Shown here one piece after another: positions 40,110 to 54,150 of a stretch of 64,000 bases of DNA (within the stretch, counting starts at the first letter, position 1; every line of letters begins with the position of its first letter). Origin of the DNA: Ficedula albicollis (taxonomy: Eukaryota > Chordata > Aves > Passeriformes > Muscicapidae); the NCBI RefSeq assembly GCF_000247815.1, contig NC_021677.1, positions 37,887,717 to 37,951,716 on the forward strand. Reading direction: 5' to 3'. Below the pieces are notes generated by a model. It was not told the origin of the DNA and searched no databases. It saw only the letters and a list, made by a program, of their open reading frames with translations. The translations under genes were made by a program, and so were the position numbers.

Positions 40110-41961
40110 CTAAGAATATTAGTCACACACATTCCCTCATATTCCTCTCTTAGGGGGAGCACAGTGCTCAGGCCTATAAGACCACAGCTGGATCTCTGGG
40201 AGAAGCCAGAGAGAATAAGAGGTTTCTTAGCACTGCTGTATTTACATTCAGCATTCACAGGCAGGCTTAACAATGCTCAGCTTCTCTTTTTAAGATACCA
40301 AACTGCTTTAACAAATACCCCATTTTCTACTATATTTTTTTATGTCATGAAAGTTATTCCTTTTCTGTCCTACGCAGCTGCTACCTTTCTGTCACTGGCG
40401 TTTAATAGTTGTCATTGGACACTACGTTTCCATTCCCCAGCTCAAGTGCAGCCCATCCCAGCACAACAACCCAGCAGAGCGTGGGGAAGAGGTGCAGGGG
40501 CCAGCAGTTCAGACAGACCACCTTCACCACCATGGGCAGGTGGCACAGGAAAATATGGGACACTGAAGGGGGCATCTGTTTGGAACATTTAGTAGGGTCT
40601 GACATACACACTGACAGCATGAGATAAAAATGAATGCGAGTGTATTAGGTTGAGAACAATTAGTGTAAGTGATAATACATCTACTGCCAGCTCCCAGCTT
40701 CATTAATAGCTATTCTGAACTGCATGGTAAGTGCTGGTTGTAGAAGTTTAGACAGTTTGGAAATAGGTCACCAGTTACTCACTGAGTCCAGTAAGTTTAA
40801 AAATATAATGGAGAAAAAAAAAGTGTGCTTTGCCATTGAGCAACTCTGATCTCACAGCTTGGGCACAGCAGTGTAGTTACCTGGTGTCACTGAAATGGAT
40901 CAAATGAAACTGAATTGCTGTTTCATTCAAATTACATATGCATGCAAAATTAAACAAGTGTGTTCACTAAGAATATGCAGCATAAAATCAAGTCTAAGTT
41001 ACCCATTATTTATCATATATTTGTCACACTGCCAGACATTTCCTTTCAGATTCATATCTATGTCACACGGAACACAGCAGATGGAGAAGCCGCAAAGCAA
41101 ACACTTCTCTACATATCACTGGCCTTAAGGGCCAATGCATTGTGTGCCGTAAGCCTTCCCAGTTTACCAGACTTTTGGGAGAAAACAGCTGTTTTACCAA
41201 ACTGTGAAAATAGAAAACATACAACCCATCCTGCTCAAAACAGGAAAAAAAAATTAGTTTTATGAAGTTGTGAACAGATACATAACAATTTTCCCCTCAA
41301 TCATGGGACAGAAAGCAGTACAGCTGCAAAGCTAGAACGTGCCTCCTGAATAGCAAACAAAATCCAGAAAATGCAATGACTGTGTAGACAAACATCTGGG
41401 AAGTCATGTTACCAAAGAGCTGAACCAATGTTCTGCACAGCAAAATGATGAACAATACATCAACAGGTCCATTTGGGACAGACTGTAAAATGGCCCTCTA
41501 CAAATATCCAATTTAATTTCCCATGTCCAGTATCTCTCTGTGCCCATTAGCAGTCTGACAACTGATTTTAAACTTGCAAGGCTTCTTCCCATTGAACTAG
41601 AACTTTTTTTCCCCATAAAGTGCAAATAAGACTCAGTTTTTTACCACTAGTTCCAATGACCATTACCTTAGTTACAAGAGTGATCAAAAGCCAATTGGCT
41701 GAGCCACTACCACTAGGCTTGAGTATCAGATACTCTTTTTTTAACCCTGGTTATTTTTTCCAGCGAAAGGCAAAGAGAAAACAAGTCCTTCTTCTACCAG
41801 ATGCAGCATAACAGGAGGCTGCCTTAAGTACCATCAGCATAAGATGCAATCCTAGACACAACCAGTGCATTCTCGTGCATAAAAATGTTTTGCCCTGATT
41901 TGCTGGAAATGGAAGTCATCTTTGGGATCTTATTTCCTCAAAAGAGTTCATGAACAGTTGA

Positions 41962-41999
41962 TTAGTCTTCATTAAGAGGTGCTTCTCTCTTCCTCGCAT
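41962..41999 (-). CDS. EGLN3: EGLN3 exon 5: C-terminal tail and stop
   Basis: On the minus strand an AG (42001-42000, after TTTTTGATGT) opens a short coding stretch. With the G left by exon 4 it encodes D-A-R-K-R-E-A-P-L-N-E-D and then TAA at 41962-41964. The phase fits exactly. The tail is two residues longer than the human one as I recall it (RKTESALTED) and shares a basic start and an acidic ED end. The predicted total protein length is about 241 residues against 239 in human. Confidence 0.85.
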
Positions 42000-43175
42000 C
42001 TACATCAAAAAGAAAAAAGCAAGAAGTGGTTAAACCAGGGGCTTCTGACTGTATTCATCTGAAAACTCAGAAACAGAAAAAAAGTGGGTTTGTTTTCAAT
42101 GCACAACACTTTCTATTTCAGAATCATGGCATGAATCCACTGTGTGGACTCAACTGCTATATGACACCACACAGGTGTCATATATAAGGACAGTCACACA
42201 AAGACCTCGTACATTTGTCATATCTGGATTGAAGATGATTCATGCAAAACTTAAGTAGTCCCATAAACTCTGAGACCCCAGATCAGTGATACTTTCCACC
42301 GCCTCTTTGCCCCTTTTTAGTGATCCTCTTTAAGGGTGAAACCAGAATTTGCTTTGCATACAAGCTATGGAGATGACAACAGTCTGTTCTGACAATCTTT
42401 TGATTAATTACAACTTTGCCCAGCTGCACACTTTTAAAAAGACAAGTACTCTCCACACTGTATTTTGAGGAAGCAGCCCCTGAAGATCAGATTTTAAACT
42501 TCTCTAAACAGCAAATCTTAGATCATGGTCCCAGGTAGGCTGTTGGAACACATCTGGACAACTCAGTCTGTGACTCATGCTATTACTACAGCAGCAGGTA
42601 GTGTGGCTGCCATTAGAAAGCTGGGTCACCTCTTTGTGGACTTCTGCCCTTTACGAATGCAGAAGACAGACCCGATTCGTTCAGAACATTTAGAGAACAC
42701 AACCATTAAACTATTGTTGAAAGTCAAAACAGGGTACTAAATATGGTTTGGAGGAGGCAAAATATACCTCCCAAATAACGAAAGAAGAGCTGACTCTCTG
42801 TTGAAAGTCAAAACAGGGTACTAAATAGGGTTTGGAGGAGGCAAAATACACCTCCCAAATAACGAAAGAAGAGCTGACTCTCTGTGACTGGAATAGTCAC
42901 CAGGGTAGGAAAAAAAATCTCACTCATTTGGGACTCAAATCAGAACTTGTCTCTCCCATTCTCCCCATTTTTTTCACCAGGGATTCTAGGGCCAGGCCTG
43001 ATCTGTCACAGCTTCTCCACTTTGCATAAAATAAAGCAATTAGAGGTGAAAAAGCTTTCTAAAAATACATTATGTATGCTTGTAGCTATGGAACCACTCC
43101 TGGTCTGGCTCTGACTTTTGGAATATCAAAAGGCATTAAATTCTTTCTGGTGAACATTTATTAAAAAAATCTTAC
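42000..43175 (-). other. EGLN3: EGLN3 intron 4, about 1.2 kb
   Basis: The intron has donor GTAAGA (43175 downward) and the acceptor AG at 42001-42000. It contains the 84-bp tandem duplication at 42716-42885. Nothing else was recognised. Confidence 0.85.
42716..42885. repeat. Local tandem duplication, period 84 bp, two copies
   Basis: GTTGAAAGTCAAAACAGGGT through AAGAAGAGCTGACTCTCTG occurs at 42716 and 42800. Two single-base differences are visible (ATATGG/ATAGGG and ATATAC/ATACAC). It lies inside EGLN3 intron 4. Confidence 0.93.
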
Positions 43176-43249
43176 CTGTTAAGTTCCTGAACTTCTTTTT
43201 GGCTTCTGCTCTTTCTTCAGCATCAAAATACCACACGGTCATGGCGTAT
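43176..43249 (-). CDS. EGLN3: EGLN3 exon 4: end of the double-stranded beta-helix
   Basis: This exon of 74 nt follows acceptor TTTATAG and precedes donor GTAAGA. Its first A completes the Arg codon (Arg205, the 2-oxoglutarate carboxylate ligand). It then encodes 24 residues beginning YAMTVWYFDAEERAEAKKKF and ending RNLT, leaving one G for exon 5. The sequence is the conserved last beta strand and C-terminal helix of prolyl hydroxylase domain enzymes, closest to PHD3. Confidence 0.97.
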
Positions 43250-44142
<893 letters not shown>

Positions 44143-44630
44143 TTATCCCTCCTCCACAGCTAACAAATGGGGAACAAACATGTAATAATAAACACGACAG
44201 CTACATGACAACTCTGGAAAACCTTACTGTGTCTCTTGGCCACTTTCAATTTACTAAACAGTTTGTAATGTTTCAGCATCAGCTTGTCTAAAGCAAATGA
44301 ATCAAGATAAAGGTAACACCAGCCCTGCAACAAACACTGAGAAACTTCTGAGCTTCCAGCCACATTTCTAGAACCAGTGAATACAAAGTTGTTCTACCTG
44401 ACCAGTCTGAGATGAGGGTCTCTCCCCAACGATTGTTAGATACTGCTTAAGGTATTTAAGGACCCATGCCTGATCCTTTAGGAACTAACTTTCACACCTT
44501 GGGAAGAGTGAAGTCTGTTTTATTGTTAGATTTGTAAAACTTCTCAAATGCATTATAGATCCCAGCCACCATTTTCCCTACTTAAAACACAGCCTGGCTT
44601 CTCTACCATGTAATTTCTGTCTTTCCACAT

Positions 44631-44798
44631 GCCACGATTTTCAGGAAAAAGGGTTTGGTGATCTGCACACACTCTAGAAGCTTCAAGAGATAAAGATGAA
44701 CCCTGCCTCCTCGTGCCACGATTTTCAGGAAAAAGGTCTTGGTGATCTGCACACACTCTAGAAACTTCAAGAGATAAAGATGAACCCTGCCTCCTCCT
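44631..44798. repeat. Local tandem duplication, period 84 bp, two copies
   Basis: GCCACGATTTTCAGGAAAAA through ATGAACCCTGCCTCCTC occurs at 44631 and 44715. Small differences (GGGTTTGG/GGTCTTGG, GAAGCTTC/GAAACTTC) are visible. Confidence 0.93.
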
Positions 44799-45882
44799 GC
44801 TGCTGTTAGAGGGCTCTTTGGAGACTTTAATGTTGCATCACAGAGTGCAGGGAAGATTCTGTCAGCGCAGCACTGACCTGACATGGTACCTCCATGCCAC
44901 ATGCAAACCTCAATGAGAAACTATTAAGTCAGATTTAAAGCCACATGGTTGCTTTCAAAGCCCAGTATGATTATACTCTTATATTGCATGTCCTCCAGCA
45001 TTCACATGAAATCTCTGCCACATCTACATAATAAACTCCAACAGTGTCCTGCATTTCAGTCAGCTTTTCTTAGTGTTCACTTGGGTGCCTCCTCACTATC
45101 TGGATAAGGGTGCAGTGCACAAAATAAACTGGATATTTGCATTTCCTTCCACATCTCCTCCTTCATTTTATTACATTGAGATGTTTCACTGTCATACTCT
45201 CTGTAAAGTGATGTGCCTCTCTACAACACTGCATTTTTCAATGGCATTACCTCATTATGTGAGCTCACTTATGGGGGTTCATAGCATTTACATGTGCTTG
45301 AAGAGCATATTGGCCTAAAAAGAGGTTAGAGAAGCAAAAAGCATTGAACAATTTTCAATTGATAACTCCTGTGAATGGTTTGTGCTGCATTACAACAACA
45401 GACTTGCAAAGAGACATCCAGCAATTTTACAAATCCCTTTGTTTCTAATTTAAAGCTATGGCACATTCAAGGCTGACTTAACTGCCTTAGAGTCATATAG
45501 GCAGAAACAAAAGTACCATTCTGTCGAGAGACCCACTGGTGGAATCAAACCATGAAAGTTCCTCTTCCTAAGCCCCACTGCTTCACAAACAAGAAAAGGG
45601 AGCTGCCTGAGTATCTTCTGCAGGTTAGCCTGAAGTATCAAGAATGATAAAGTCACAAATTTGGGCTGTCATTTTACTCTGCTCCCAGAATCCATTTATT
45701 CTGTAGTGAATTGATTTTTTCTGCTGTTTCCTCTAAACAAAGTGTTAAGAGCATACACCCAGTGCTTATAGCTTTATTCTATAGCAACAAAACAGTATGT
45801 GTGTAGAATGGGAGATAGGACAATAAAGAAACAGTTCAGATTCTTACTTCCAAAGCATTGCCAAAAACACCCAGGAAAAGGG

Positions 45883-45913
<31 letters not shown>

Positions 45914-45922
45914 GGGGGGGGG

Positions 45923-45954
<32 letters not shown>
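45883..45954. repeat. A23-G17-A32 homopolymer composite
   Basis: A run of 23 A, then 17 G (45906-45922), then 32 A, followed by GAAGAAGAAG. In EGLN3 sense orientation it is a T32-C17-T23 pyrimidine tract beginning 135 bases after the exon 2 donor. It is compositionally related to the two long poly-G runs. Confidence 0.93.
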
Positions 45955-45956
<2 letters not shown>

Positions 45957-46071
45957 AGAAGAAGATATGAAGAATGGACCAGCAGTTCAGAAGTTCATCA
46001 GAGTTCACAGACATAACGGACAGCTCCGAAGCTCAGTTTCCAAAGTGGTTTTTCCTTCCTGTTCTGCCTCA

Positions 46072-46251
<180 letters not shown>

Positions 46252-46345
46252 CTACTTTCAGTTTTCATTTGCTAAGCATCCTCCCACCACCAGTTTGGCT
46301 CAGTATTTTTCAGATGATCAATGTAAAATCTAGAGCAGACACCAC

Positions 46346-46459
46346 CTGAAGGTATCTTTGCACAAACGCCTTTCACAGGACAGCTCAGCCAGCATGAAAT
46401 TTCTGAAGGTATCTTTGCACAAACATCTTTCACAGGACAGCTCAGCCAGCATGAAATTC
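46346..46459. repeat. Local tandem duplication, period 57 bp, two copies
   Basis: CTGAAGGTATCTTTGCACAA through CAGCCAGCATGAAATT occurs at 46346 and 46403 with a GCC/ATC-type difference. It lies about 140 bp before EGLN3 exon 2 in the gene's direction. Confidence 0.92.
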
Positions 46460-47539
46460 AAAACTGGAAAATAAAAACCCTTCATAATTCCCAATACACA
46501 CACTAAAACAAAAGGGAAAAAAATTTAGACCAGAGCAGTCGCATGTACAGTACAAGCTTGTTACAAGCTACGTGACTCTGAGGCAGTTTCAGCTGAAATT
46601 TGCTTGCGTTTCTACAGATAAGCAGTCATTGCAAAACTGATTTTCCAGTCATAATGAAAGTAGAAAGCAATCCCAGGATGTCATGCTTTACTACCACCAT
46701 CCTCCTCTATTCATATCTTCCAGTCATTGTCATATACACCCTTATGACCAAAACAAAGTGAGTGTCCCCGGGAGGTGTTGGTAAAAGTTCATAGAGCAAA
46801 GTCTGCAAAAAGCTGCAACTCCTTTGTGCTGTGTTTGCACAGGGCAGTGCATGTTTGCTTTCATGGACTGAGCCACAGAACTAACCAAACAACTTTCAGA
46901 ACGCACTTCTCTCTTTGATCATCTTCAGACTTGCTGATACAAACACTTAATTCATGGTTTAAATTTCACCTTGAATAACGAGATAAGCCTAACATGCATT
47001 AGTCCAAATCACATGGCAATCAACAGGTCTTAAAAGGTTTTTTACGGCAAAAACATATTAAACTTAGTTGACTTAGCAGTTGATTAGCAGCCTCAGCAGA
47101 ATGCAGGGAAGAGCAAGTGAGACTGCTGGTAGGGTACTAGATCTTTGTCTCAGTCACTCTTCACTACTGGGGCTACTTGGCAGTGATACCAATCACCTCT
47201 CAAGACACTGCAATAGAAATCCTGTTCCCACTCTCCTGACATCTACAGATTGCTCACCACTATTAGCAGCAAGAGTGATGGAAAATGATGGAGTAAATTC
47301 AGTTGGAAAACTACAGATAACCTTCAGATGTGGTATCTGCAGAGATGAGGAGAGAGCAATTAGCACTCCTCAATCCATGTGCTGTGCTCCCATAAATGAG
47401 TTGTGCAGGAAGCACATCATAGGCTCATGTTCAGCTCACTATCCACCAGGATGACCTGAAGGTTCCCAGGTTCCCCTGGGGAGCAGAGCTGCTGGCAGCC
47501 CCTGATCTTACTTCTGCAAGGGGCTCTTCCTTCCCAGGG

Positions 47540-47850
47540 GAAGGAGTCAGATTTGCCATGTTTAACTTGGTAAGGCTCCTGTTGGCCTGTTTCCACAGTC
47601 TATCTGGTTTCCTTTTAGTGGCAGCCTTGCCCTCAAGGGCATGAACTGGTCCCCCTCAGTTTGGTGTCTTCTGCACAGTTGAAGAGTGCACTCTGCCATC
47701 TGTTTCAGGTTACTGATAAATAAAGGTGTTTTACACAACAGATCCCATGACAGATCCCTGTGCTGCCCCATTTGGTAGCAGCCTCCAGGTATAATATGCT
47801 TGACTGTGACCCTCCAAGTCCAACCATCCAATCAGTTTTTTACCCATCTG
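47540..47850 (-). mobile_element. CR1 LINE fragment (reverse-transcriptase region), minus orientation
   Basis: The plus strand shows TTACTGATAAATAAAGGTGT, GATCCCTGTGCTGCCCCATT and CCATCCAATCAGTTTTTTACCCA in the order of the reverse complement of CR1 ORF2. It is diverged and has no open reading frame. It lies in the sense orientation of EGLN3. Confidence 0.8.
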
Positions 47851-50800
47851 CTTTCCCATCTATACAGACCATAAAACCCTGACTTTAGACCTAACAGTAT
47901 TTTACATGCCTGTTCCACAGAATGAGGATATGATCGTGTACCATTTACATGACCTGCCCCAAAGACCTGATATGCACAGTTGATAATGTAATTGATAGTT
48001 GGAGATTGACAGTATAGGCTTTACTAAAAGCAATTGAAATTTTTGTCTAGGAACCCCAGAACTCTTGTTTTCTTCTTCCAAGCACATGTGAAAGGCATGC
48101 TGTTCTCATGGGACATGACAGGCACATGCTGGTTTAATCACAAGGAAATTTTACTGTGCCAACAAACACCAGCACAGAAACTACTGCCAGAAAGTGCAGC
48201 AGGTCTCTTGAACCTTCTGCTACCAAGAACAAAATCCATCCCCAGGAGTCAGCCCTGTATGAATTAACTTTCCTCCCCACAATGAGCACCAGAACAGCAC
48301 CTGCAGGCAGCAGTAAGTCACCAGGGCCTGCTCTCCACACCTCAGGCCACAGATGCCAAGTGGCCTGCAGGGTCAGGACATTATGCTAAACAAAAGCACG
48401 TACTTTTAATTCCAAGTAATAAGCCCTCTTCCATCACACCTGGCAGTTAGGTAGATGCCTTGCTGTAGATCCTATCTGCTCTGTTGCCATTCTGCTGTCA
48501 CAAATGGCACCAGAGCTGCACTACATTTCACTATCAGCCTGATAATGGCAGGAAGGGCCAGTCCAGAGCACAGTGCTTGAAACAAGGTAAGGGCATAAGT
48601 CTGATGGAAACCACCAGCCAGCTGTATCCACAACATACTAATGGTCTGAAGGAGCTGTGCCCTCACTGGTGAGGATAACCCACCTCAGGCACTCTCCATC
48701 CCAGTTACTCGCACAGCACCTCATGCAGGTGCACCTTCACCCATCCCACGCACAGTGAGCTAGCTGCATTAGGTCTAAAAATTAAAACAGTAACCTTTTG
48801 CAAAAATGGAGTTTTCATACACTGGGAAACATAACCCTGGTGCCCCTGAAGCCACTCCATCACTCCCCTCCTCAACTGAACAGGGACAGAAATAAAGTGT
48901 AGCAAAAGGCTCATGGGTTGATGAGGACAGGGAGAGATCACTCCACAGCTACTGCCACAGACAGAACCCACTAGCATGGGGAAACAGATTTAATTTATTG
49001 CAAATCAAATCAGATAGTAAGAAATAAACCCAAACCTTAAGACACCTTCCCCCTACCTCTCCCTTCTTCCCAGGCTCAACTTCACTCTCAACTTCTCTTA
49101 TTGGCAAGCAGTGGGTCCATCTTCTAACTGGCTGGCACTGGCTCTGCAGACATGGGGGAAGCTTCTGGCAGCTTCTCAGCTGCCAAAACCTTGCCCTGCA
49201 AACCCAACACATCCAGACAGCCAAGAGTACAAGGAGAGGGGCAGCGATTCCAACAAGGAAGGCTGTTCTGGGAGCAACAGAGCTTCTGCAAAGGGCATGA
49301 GCACCTATCCTGCCAGTGAGACACAAAGCCTGGCCCACCATACCACAGGGATGATGCTCAAGGGGAATACAACTCTGCTGACCAATAATACCTCATTTTT
49401 AAGTCTATGTACAACACAAAATTATGGTGGTCTTAAGTCTCTCTTTGGAGTGTAGACATTGCTTCAAGATTAATGAACTGCCTAAAGATCAACCCAATAT
49501 TACTACTATTTTTAATGCCACAAACAAAAAGCTACTGAACAGCAGACTGAAGGGTAGATCCTAAAAGGGATTCAAGTGCTTTATTTACTATGGAAATCTA
49601 GGCAAAAGGCCAGAGTTTCCCCCGGCCTCCCCCACGTAATAAATTCATTTAGCAGAACATGAGCATTGTCTCCAACATTGATGCATAATTTATTTATTTA
49701 CAGTGTGCACCCTTTACAACTGCAACACTCCATCCCTGGAGATTAAGTGGAACAATTCCCACAGAATCCTAAAGCACAGGCCACACTATAGCTTAACTCT
49801 CAGAAAAGCAAAGAGAAAAACATCTTCTAGTAGCAGCAGTGAAAGAAGAAAAGCAGAAGTGAAATATCCTTTTTCCTGGCACAGCGAATATTTGAATGAA
49901 ACCTTAAACAATGAAGGGAAATCATTCTGGTCCTCCTAGAGACTGTTGAAATGATATCAAGCTTTATCAGAGCAATGGCTGGAACAGCTCCAGAGCAGAT
50001 CAAGCTGGCCTCAGCAGGGATTCCAGCTGTTAGCAGTACTTTTGGATTCATTTAAAGCAAACAAGAAACAGGAGATGAGATGCGTGACCCAGACTTAATT
50101 TAGGTAATTTGTGAACACTGGTATTTGCCAGTTTAATGCACAGTCTAGCTACAAAAGCCAGAAGCTCAATAACAATAATCAAACCATTTACCAGGTATGC
50201 ACGTGGAGTGTTAGTAAAAAATGTTTCCTACACTTTTAGCTATTGTGTCCAGAAGAGCACACTCCATTTTTGGAAGTAACTCCTCTCTTCATTAACCATC
50301 TCCAACCCTAAACTAATGAAACTATAGCAGACAGTAATGAGCAGGAATGTGCCTAACTTTTTCTTTTTTAATACTATCTCTTACAATGGCTGTTGGTTGG
50401 CTTAACTTCCCAGAGTAAGCACTCAGAAAATTTCTCCAACACTCCCCTTTTCTAAGTTAAAAAAGAAGAGTTAGTCTTACACAACAGCTGAATAGTTAAA
50501 AATTGATATCCAGATACGTGGCTTTGGAGTCACACATACACACCACCATATGAAGACCAATGCTCCAGCAGTCTAGTCAACAGTCATAAATTAAACCCTA
50601 CAAAACTTGGAAAATGAAAAGAAAATCATCAAGACTAAAGCTTCTGCCCCGTTATTTTCAGGGATGTTAGCTTTCCCAACAGGGTGCAAATCAACCACAA
50701 GTTAAACAAGTGGCAATTACCAGCCTTAGTAAGGACCCAGGAATCATCAGTAAATTCCACAATGCACAGAAGCTTGCAAAAATAAGTTATCTATCATTCA

Positions 50801-53679
50801 CTCAAAGTATTACACTCAAGTCAGCCAGAGAAATCTGCAAGTCAAACTGCAAGACACTATCAAAGTTTGAAGGCAGATAAAAAACAGCTGTCCATTGAGA
50901 AGATTTCTCCCTGCCTCCCAGTGCTTCTAGCAAGCAGAAAAACAAATTCTCTTTAGCTGATGGCCAGGATCATGCTGTGAGACATGATTTACAAAATAAG
51001 CAGTGCTAGAGCAGCCTGATACTTGGAACAGAATATAGCATAAAATACCTCAGATAGAAGATGTTTGTAAGTAGAAATGAACAGTGCTTAATAGGAAGCA
51101 GCAGTGACACCAGGTCAGAAGAAGCAGCTCTCTGTGCTCCCCAGCATTAGGCCAGGGCCCCAGTGCACTCCCAGTGCAGACTGTATAGATGGTATTGTAA
51201 CCCCATACTAATCCTGTATTTTACTCTCAGAATTAGTATGATCTTTGCAACCAGCAGGGAAAATCCTGACCTGTGCAACTTAATCCTGCCAACACCAACC
51301 ACCCTTGCAGATTAAGCTAAAGACTCCGCAATATGCATTTCCATTTTCTGTGCCAGATTTTTGCAGTATATTGCTGAACAGCAGCTACTTTTGATCCCTT
51401 TTATAGATAATCTCTGTGTACAGCTAGGACATCAGAGGTAAATTCAGAAGTTATGTTCAAGTTAGTTGAAGGGTTCTACATAGGCAGAAAGCAATACTGA
51501 TCTACAATATCACTACAAGGATTGTCTAGAAAACCAAGGTATTAATAAGAATTAATAGTGCTGTAGCCACTGCAGCTTTCACATATATTTTTATTTGGTG
51601 GCACTCTTCCCAAATTTCAGCCCAATATGTGATTCTCAGTTCTAAACTTGAGGGCAAACAAAAATCACTTTTGACCAGTCCTCTAGGGAATGAGGACTAC
51701 CAGGATCACTTGATTGTCTTAGTTTTGAATGTATACTGTGCTCACCCTGATTTTAGTTCATAGATGTGCACAGCCTTTACAACCAGAAAGGGAAAGGCAC
51801 CTAGCATGTTCTATATTAAGAGAACATGAGTAGTCTGACATTTCATGATCAAAGACAAGAGATTCTCAGTTGAGGCTTGACTGACATACAAACACTATGG
51901 GGTGTTTCTTAAGTAATTTCTTATTGCACCCAAGTGTTTTCTGCCATATAGCTTGTAATAGTAACGTATAAAATACTCATGCACATTATTAAACATTAGT
52001 TTGTTTGAATTTATGAAAGTTAAAATATTCAACTGCTATAGTGAAGCATGACCTGGGACCATTGGTCTAACTTAATACTCTATAGAGACGGGAAGGAACA
52101 GAGGGAAGAAAATTAACTTGAAACACCAACAAATCCCAGACATTAGCTTAGTGCCTGATGAAAAGGGAATCAGCAGTTCCAAGAGGGAGTAAAATTCTGC
52201 TCGCTTCAGTCAAGCAACACATGAAATGAGCTTCAGTGGCAGTATTGCATGAGAAACTGGTCCCTCATTTCCTTACCACAACTTGGTTATCAGTATTCAA
52301 TCAAACTATCACTTGTAACTGCATAAAAAACACTCTGTTTCCACAGATAGCATTTCCACCAGGCGGTCTGGTACCTGCTTCTCCTTGCTTATATGTAAGC
52401 TTGCTCATCAGATTTAGATCTTCCAGGAGCTGAAACCTCAACTCTCCTTTTTTATTTTATTTAGTCTTTTGCATGCACTACTGTAGCTTGCTTGTTGTTT
52501 GCAGGTACATAAAAGCACTTTTAAAAAGTTTTTTTTGAGAAACAGCCTGAGGGTAGGAATTGTGGGAAAGACTATTCTCCCACCTGCAGGAAAAAGATGC
52601 TAAGACACTGGTTTATTTTTGCTTACCAAGCAAAAGTCTATTATTACCTGATAATATTCTGATTAGTGTAAGATGGAAAACTGTTCCTACTTGTTAAATT
52701 TCTTCTAAGAACTAAGGGTAGAAACAAAGAGCTACCCATGAAAGCTCTGTTCATGGATTACCTCCATGCCACACAGCTGTTAATGATTGGCATGTTATCT
52801 AGTTGTAGCTCAAGGAGCCCCTAATAAGCTTTCAAATCTTATGGAATGTGTCTGTAAGGAAGCCAGATCACAGACTGATGCTGCTTTAAAAATGAGCTTC
52901 CTGTTAAATGAATCTGTGATGGGGTTTAGGGAGCTTTTCCTAATGATTGGCAACAAAATTTAGTTTTTCATAGCCTATTAATATGAAGGACTGTTTCAGC
53001 CTGTGACAACTTTTTTTATTTTTCTTAACAGAACACACACTTAGAAATAAATCTGGATGCCATTCAAGTTCAAGCTGGCAGCCAGAGCAGAGGCACTGTG
53101 AAATGGGAAGGCAGGGAACAGCCGTGCCTCACGTGTAGGCAGCGGCCACCTGTCAAGAGAACACAGAGCATTTGCAGACCAGCCTTTGGAGACAGCAGAA
53201 TTCTGCTGAGCTGATCCCATTGCTGGATGCTTCCTGCGATCCTACAGTCAAGGAGCAATTCAGAAACCCTGAAAGGATCTGACCATGGAAGAAGTTCTCC
53301 AGGTTTCCAAGGGCAAAAGAGTCCCAGGTATTCATCTACCACTGTATGCTGTCTACATTGCTCACATTTTTAAAAAGCCAAGTAAACTAACACTGCTTTC
53401 AGACCACCCAAATTCTCTGTATTCAGCCTCTGGGCAAGGAGAAAACAGAACACTGAAAGTTAAGGAAACAAATCTGAAACTGCCATAGGATCACAACTGT
53501 CCTTGCAGCGAGCATCTCTGCCTGTTGTAATAATCAAAAGAATTAACCTCTTTTCTCGTATGCCTAATTAATCTACATGTCTTTGCCCATGTCAATGAAC
53601 ACTTTTCTCCAGTACTTCAAGGGTTTATCTCATCTCCTGCAAATGCAAAAGCAGGCTAGATTTTTATTTTGCATCCTCC

Positions 53680-54150
53680 CGTGACCCAAGGCTCCGCGTT
53701 GGTGGTGCTGTTCCCGGGTCGCTGCGCCCCGCACGCACGCAGCGCCAGCGCCGCTCCAGAAGCGATTAGCGCGCCGTGAGACAGCGGGCATACCATCGCG
53801 GCGGGACCTGCCGCTCACAGGGCTATTGCCCGTGAATTAGTTCAGTCAAGGATATTCAGATTAAGTCTCCAATTAGCAGCTGTAAACATGCGCAGTGCGC
53901 CGATGTATCAATAAAGGCTGTTGAGCTGAGAGAGACCGCCCGCCCTGCGCCTCGGAGCGCTGGCCCGGGGCCAGCGGGATGATGGCTTAACGACAGTGCT
54001 ACGTGCGGAGCGTGAGGCGATCGGCGAGAGATGCAAACTTCGCTCCGGAGCGCGCCCCAGACAGCCCGAGAGGGGAGAGGGGAAACCCGCACAGCGGCGA
54101 GCGCACAGCGCTCACGGCCCCTCCCGGCGCTCCTCCGCCGGGCTCTCCCT
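53680..54150. promoter_or_regulatory. EGLN3: CpG-rich island in EGLN3 intron 1 with hypoxia-response cores
   Basis: About 470 bp are dense in CpG against CpG-poor flanks. The CpGs concentrate at 53690-53830 and 53940-54140. An NRF1-like TGCGCAGTGCGC lies at 53889-53900. Two RCGTG cores lie at 54001-54005 (in TACGTGCGG) and 54010-54014. A functional, conserved HRE in the first intron of EGLN3 is known from the human gene. This island is about 7.8 kb upstream of exon 2. It could be an enhancer, an alternative promoter or both. Neither strand encodes PHD3 exon 1 here. Confidence 0.65.
54000..54014 (+). promoter_or_regulatory. EGLN3: Candidate HIF-binding hypoxia-response element pair
   Basis: TACGTGCGG followed by AGCGTGA provides two RCGTG cores 9 bp apart on the same strand. 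The first closely matches the preferred HIF consensus. PHD3 is a strongly HIF-induced gene, so an intronic HRE is expected biologically. Binding cannot be shown from sequence. Confidence 0.6.

Larger units (their letters stand above)
39316..41961 (-). other. EGLN3: Candidate EGLN3 3' UTR
   Basis: The region lies downstream of the EGLN3 stop (41962-41964) in the gene's direction and contains no coding resemblance. The lower limit is set by a minus-strand AATAAA at 39316-39321; another candidate lies at 38073-38078. The 146/50-bp full-partial-full duplication is inside this interval. The true 3' end is not determined by sequence alone. Confidence 0.4.
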
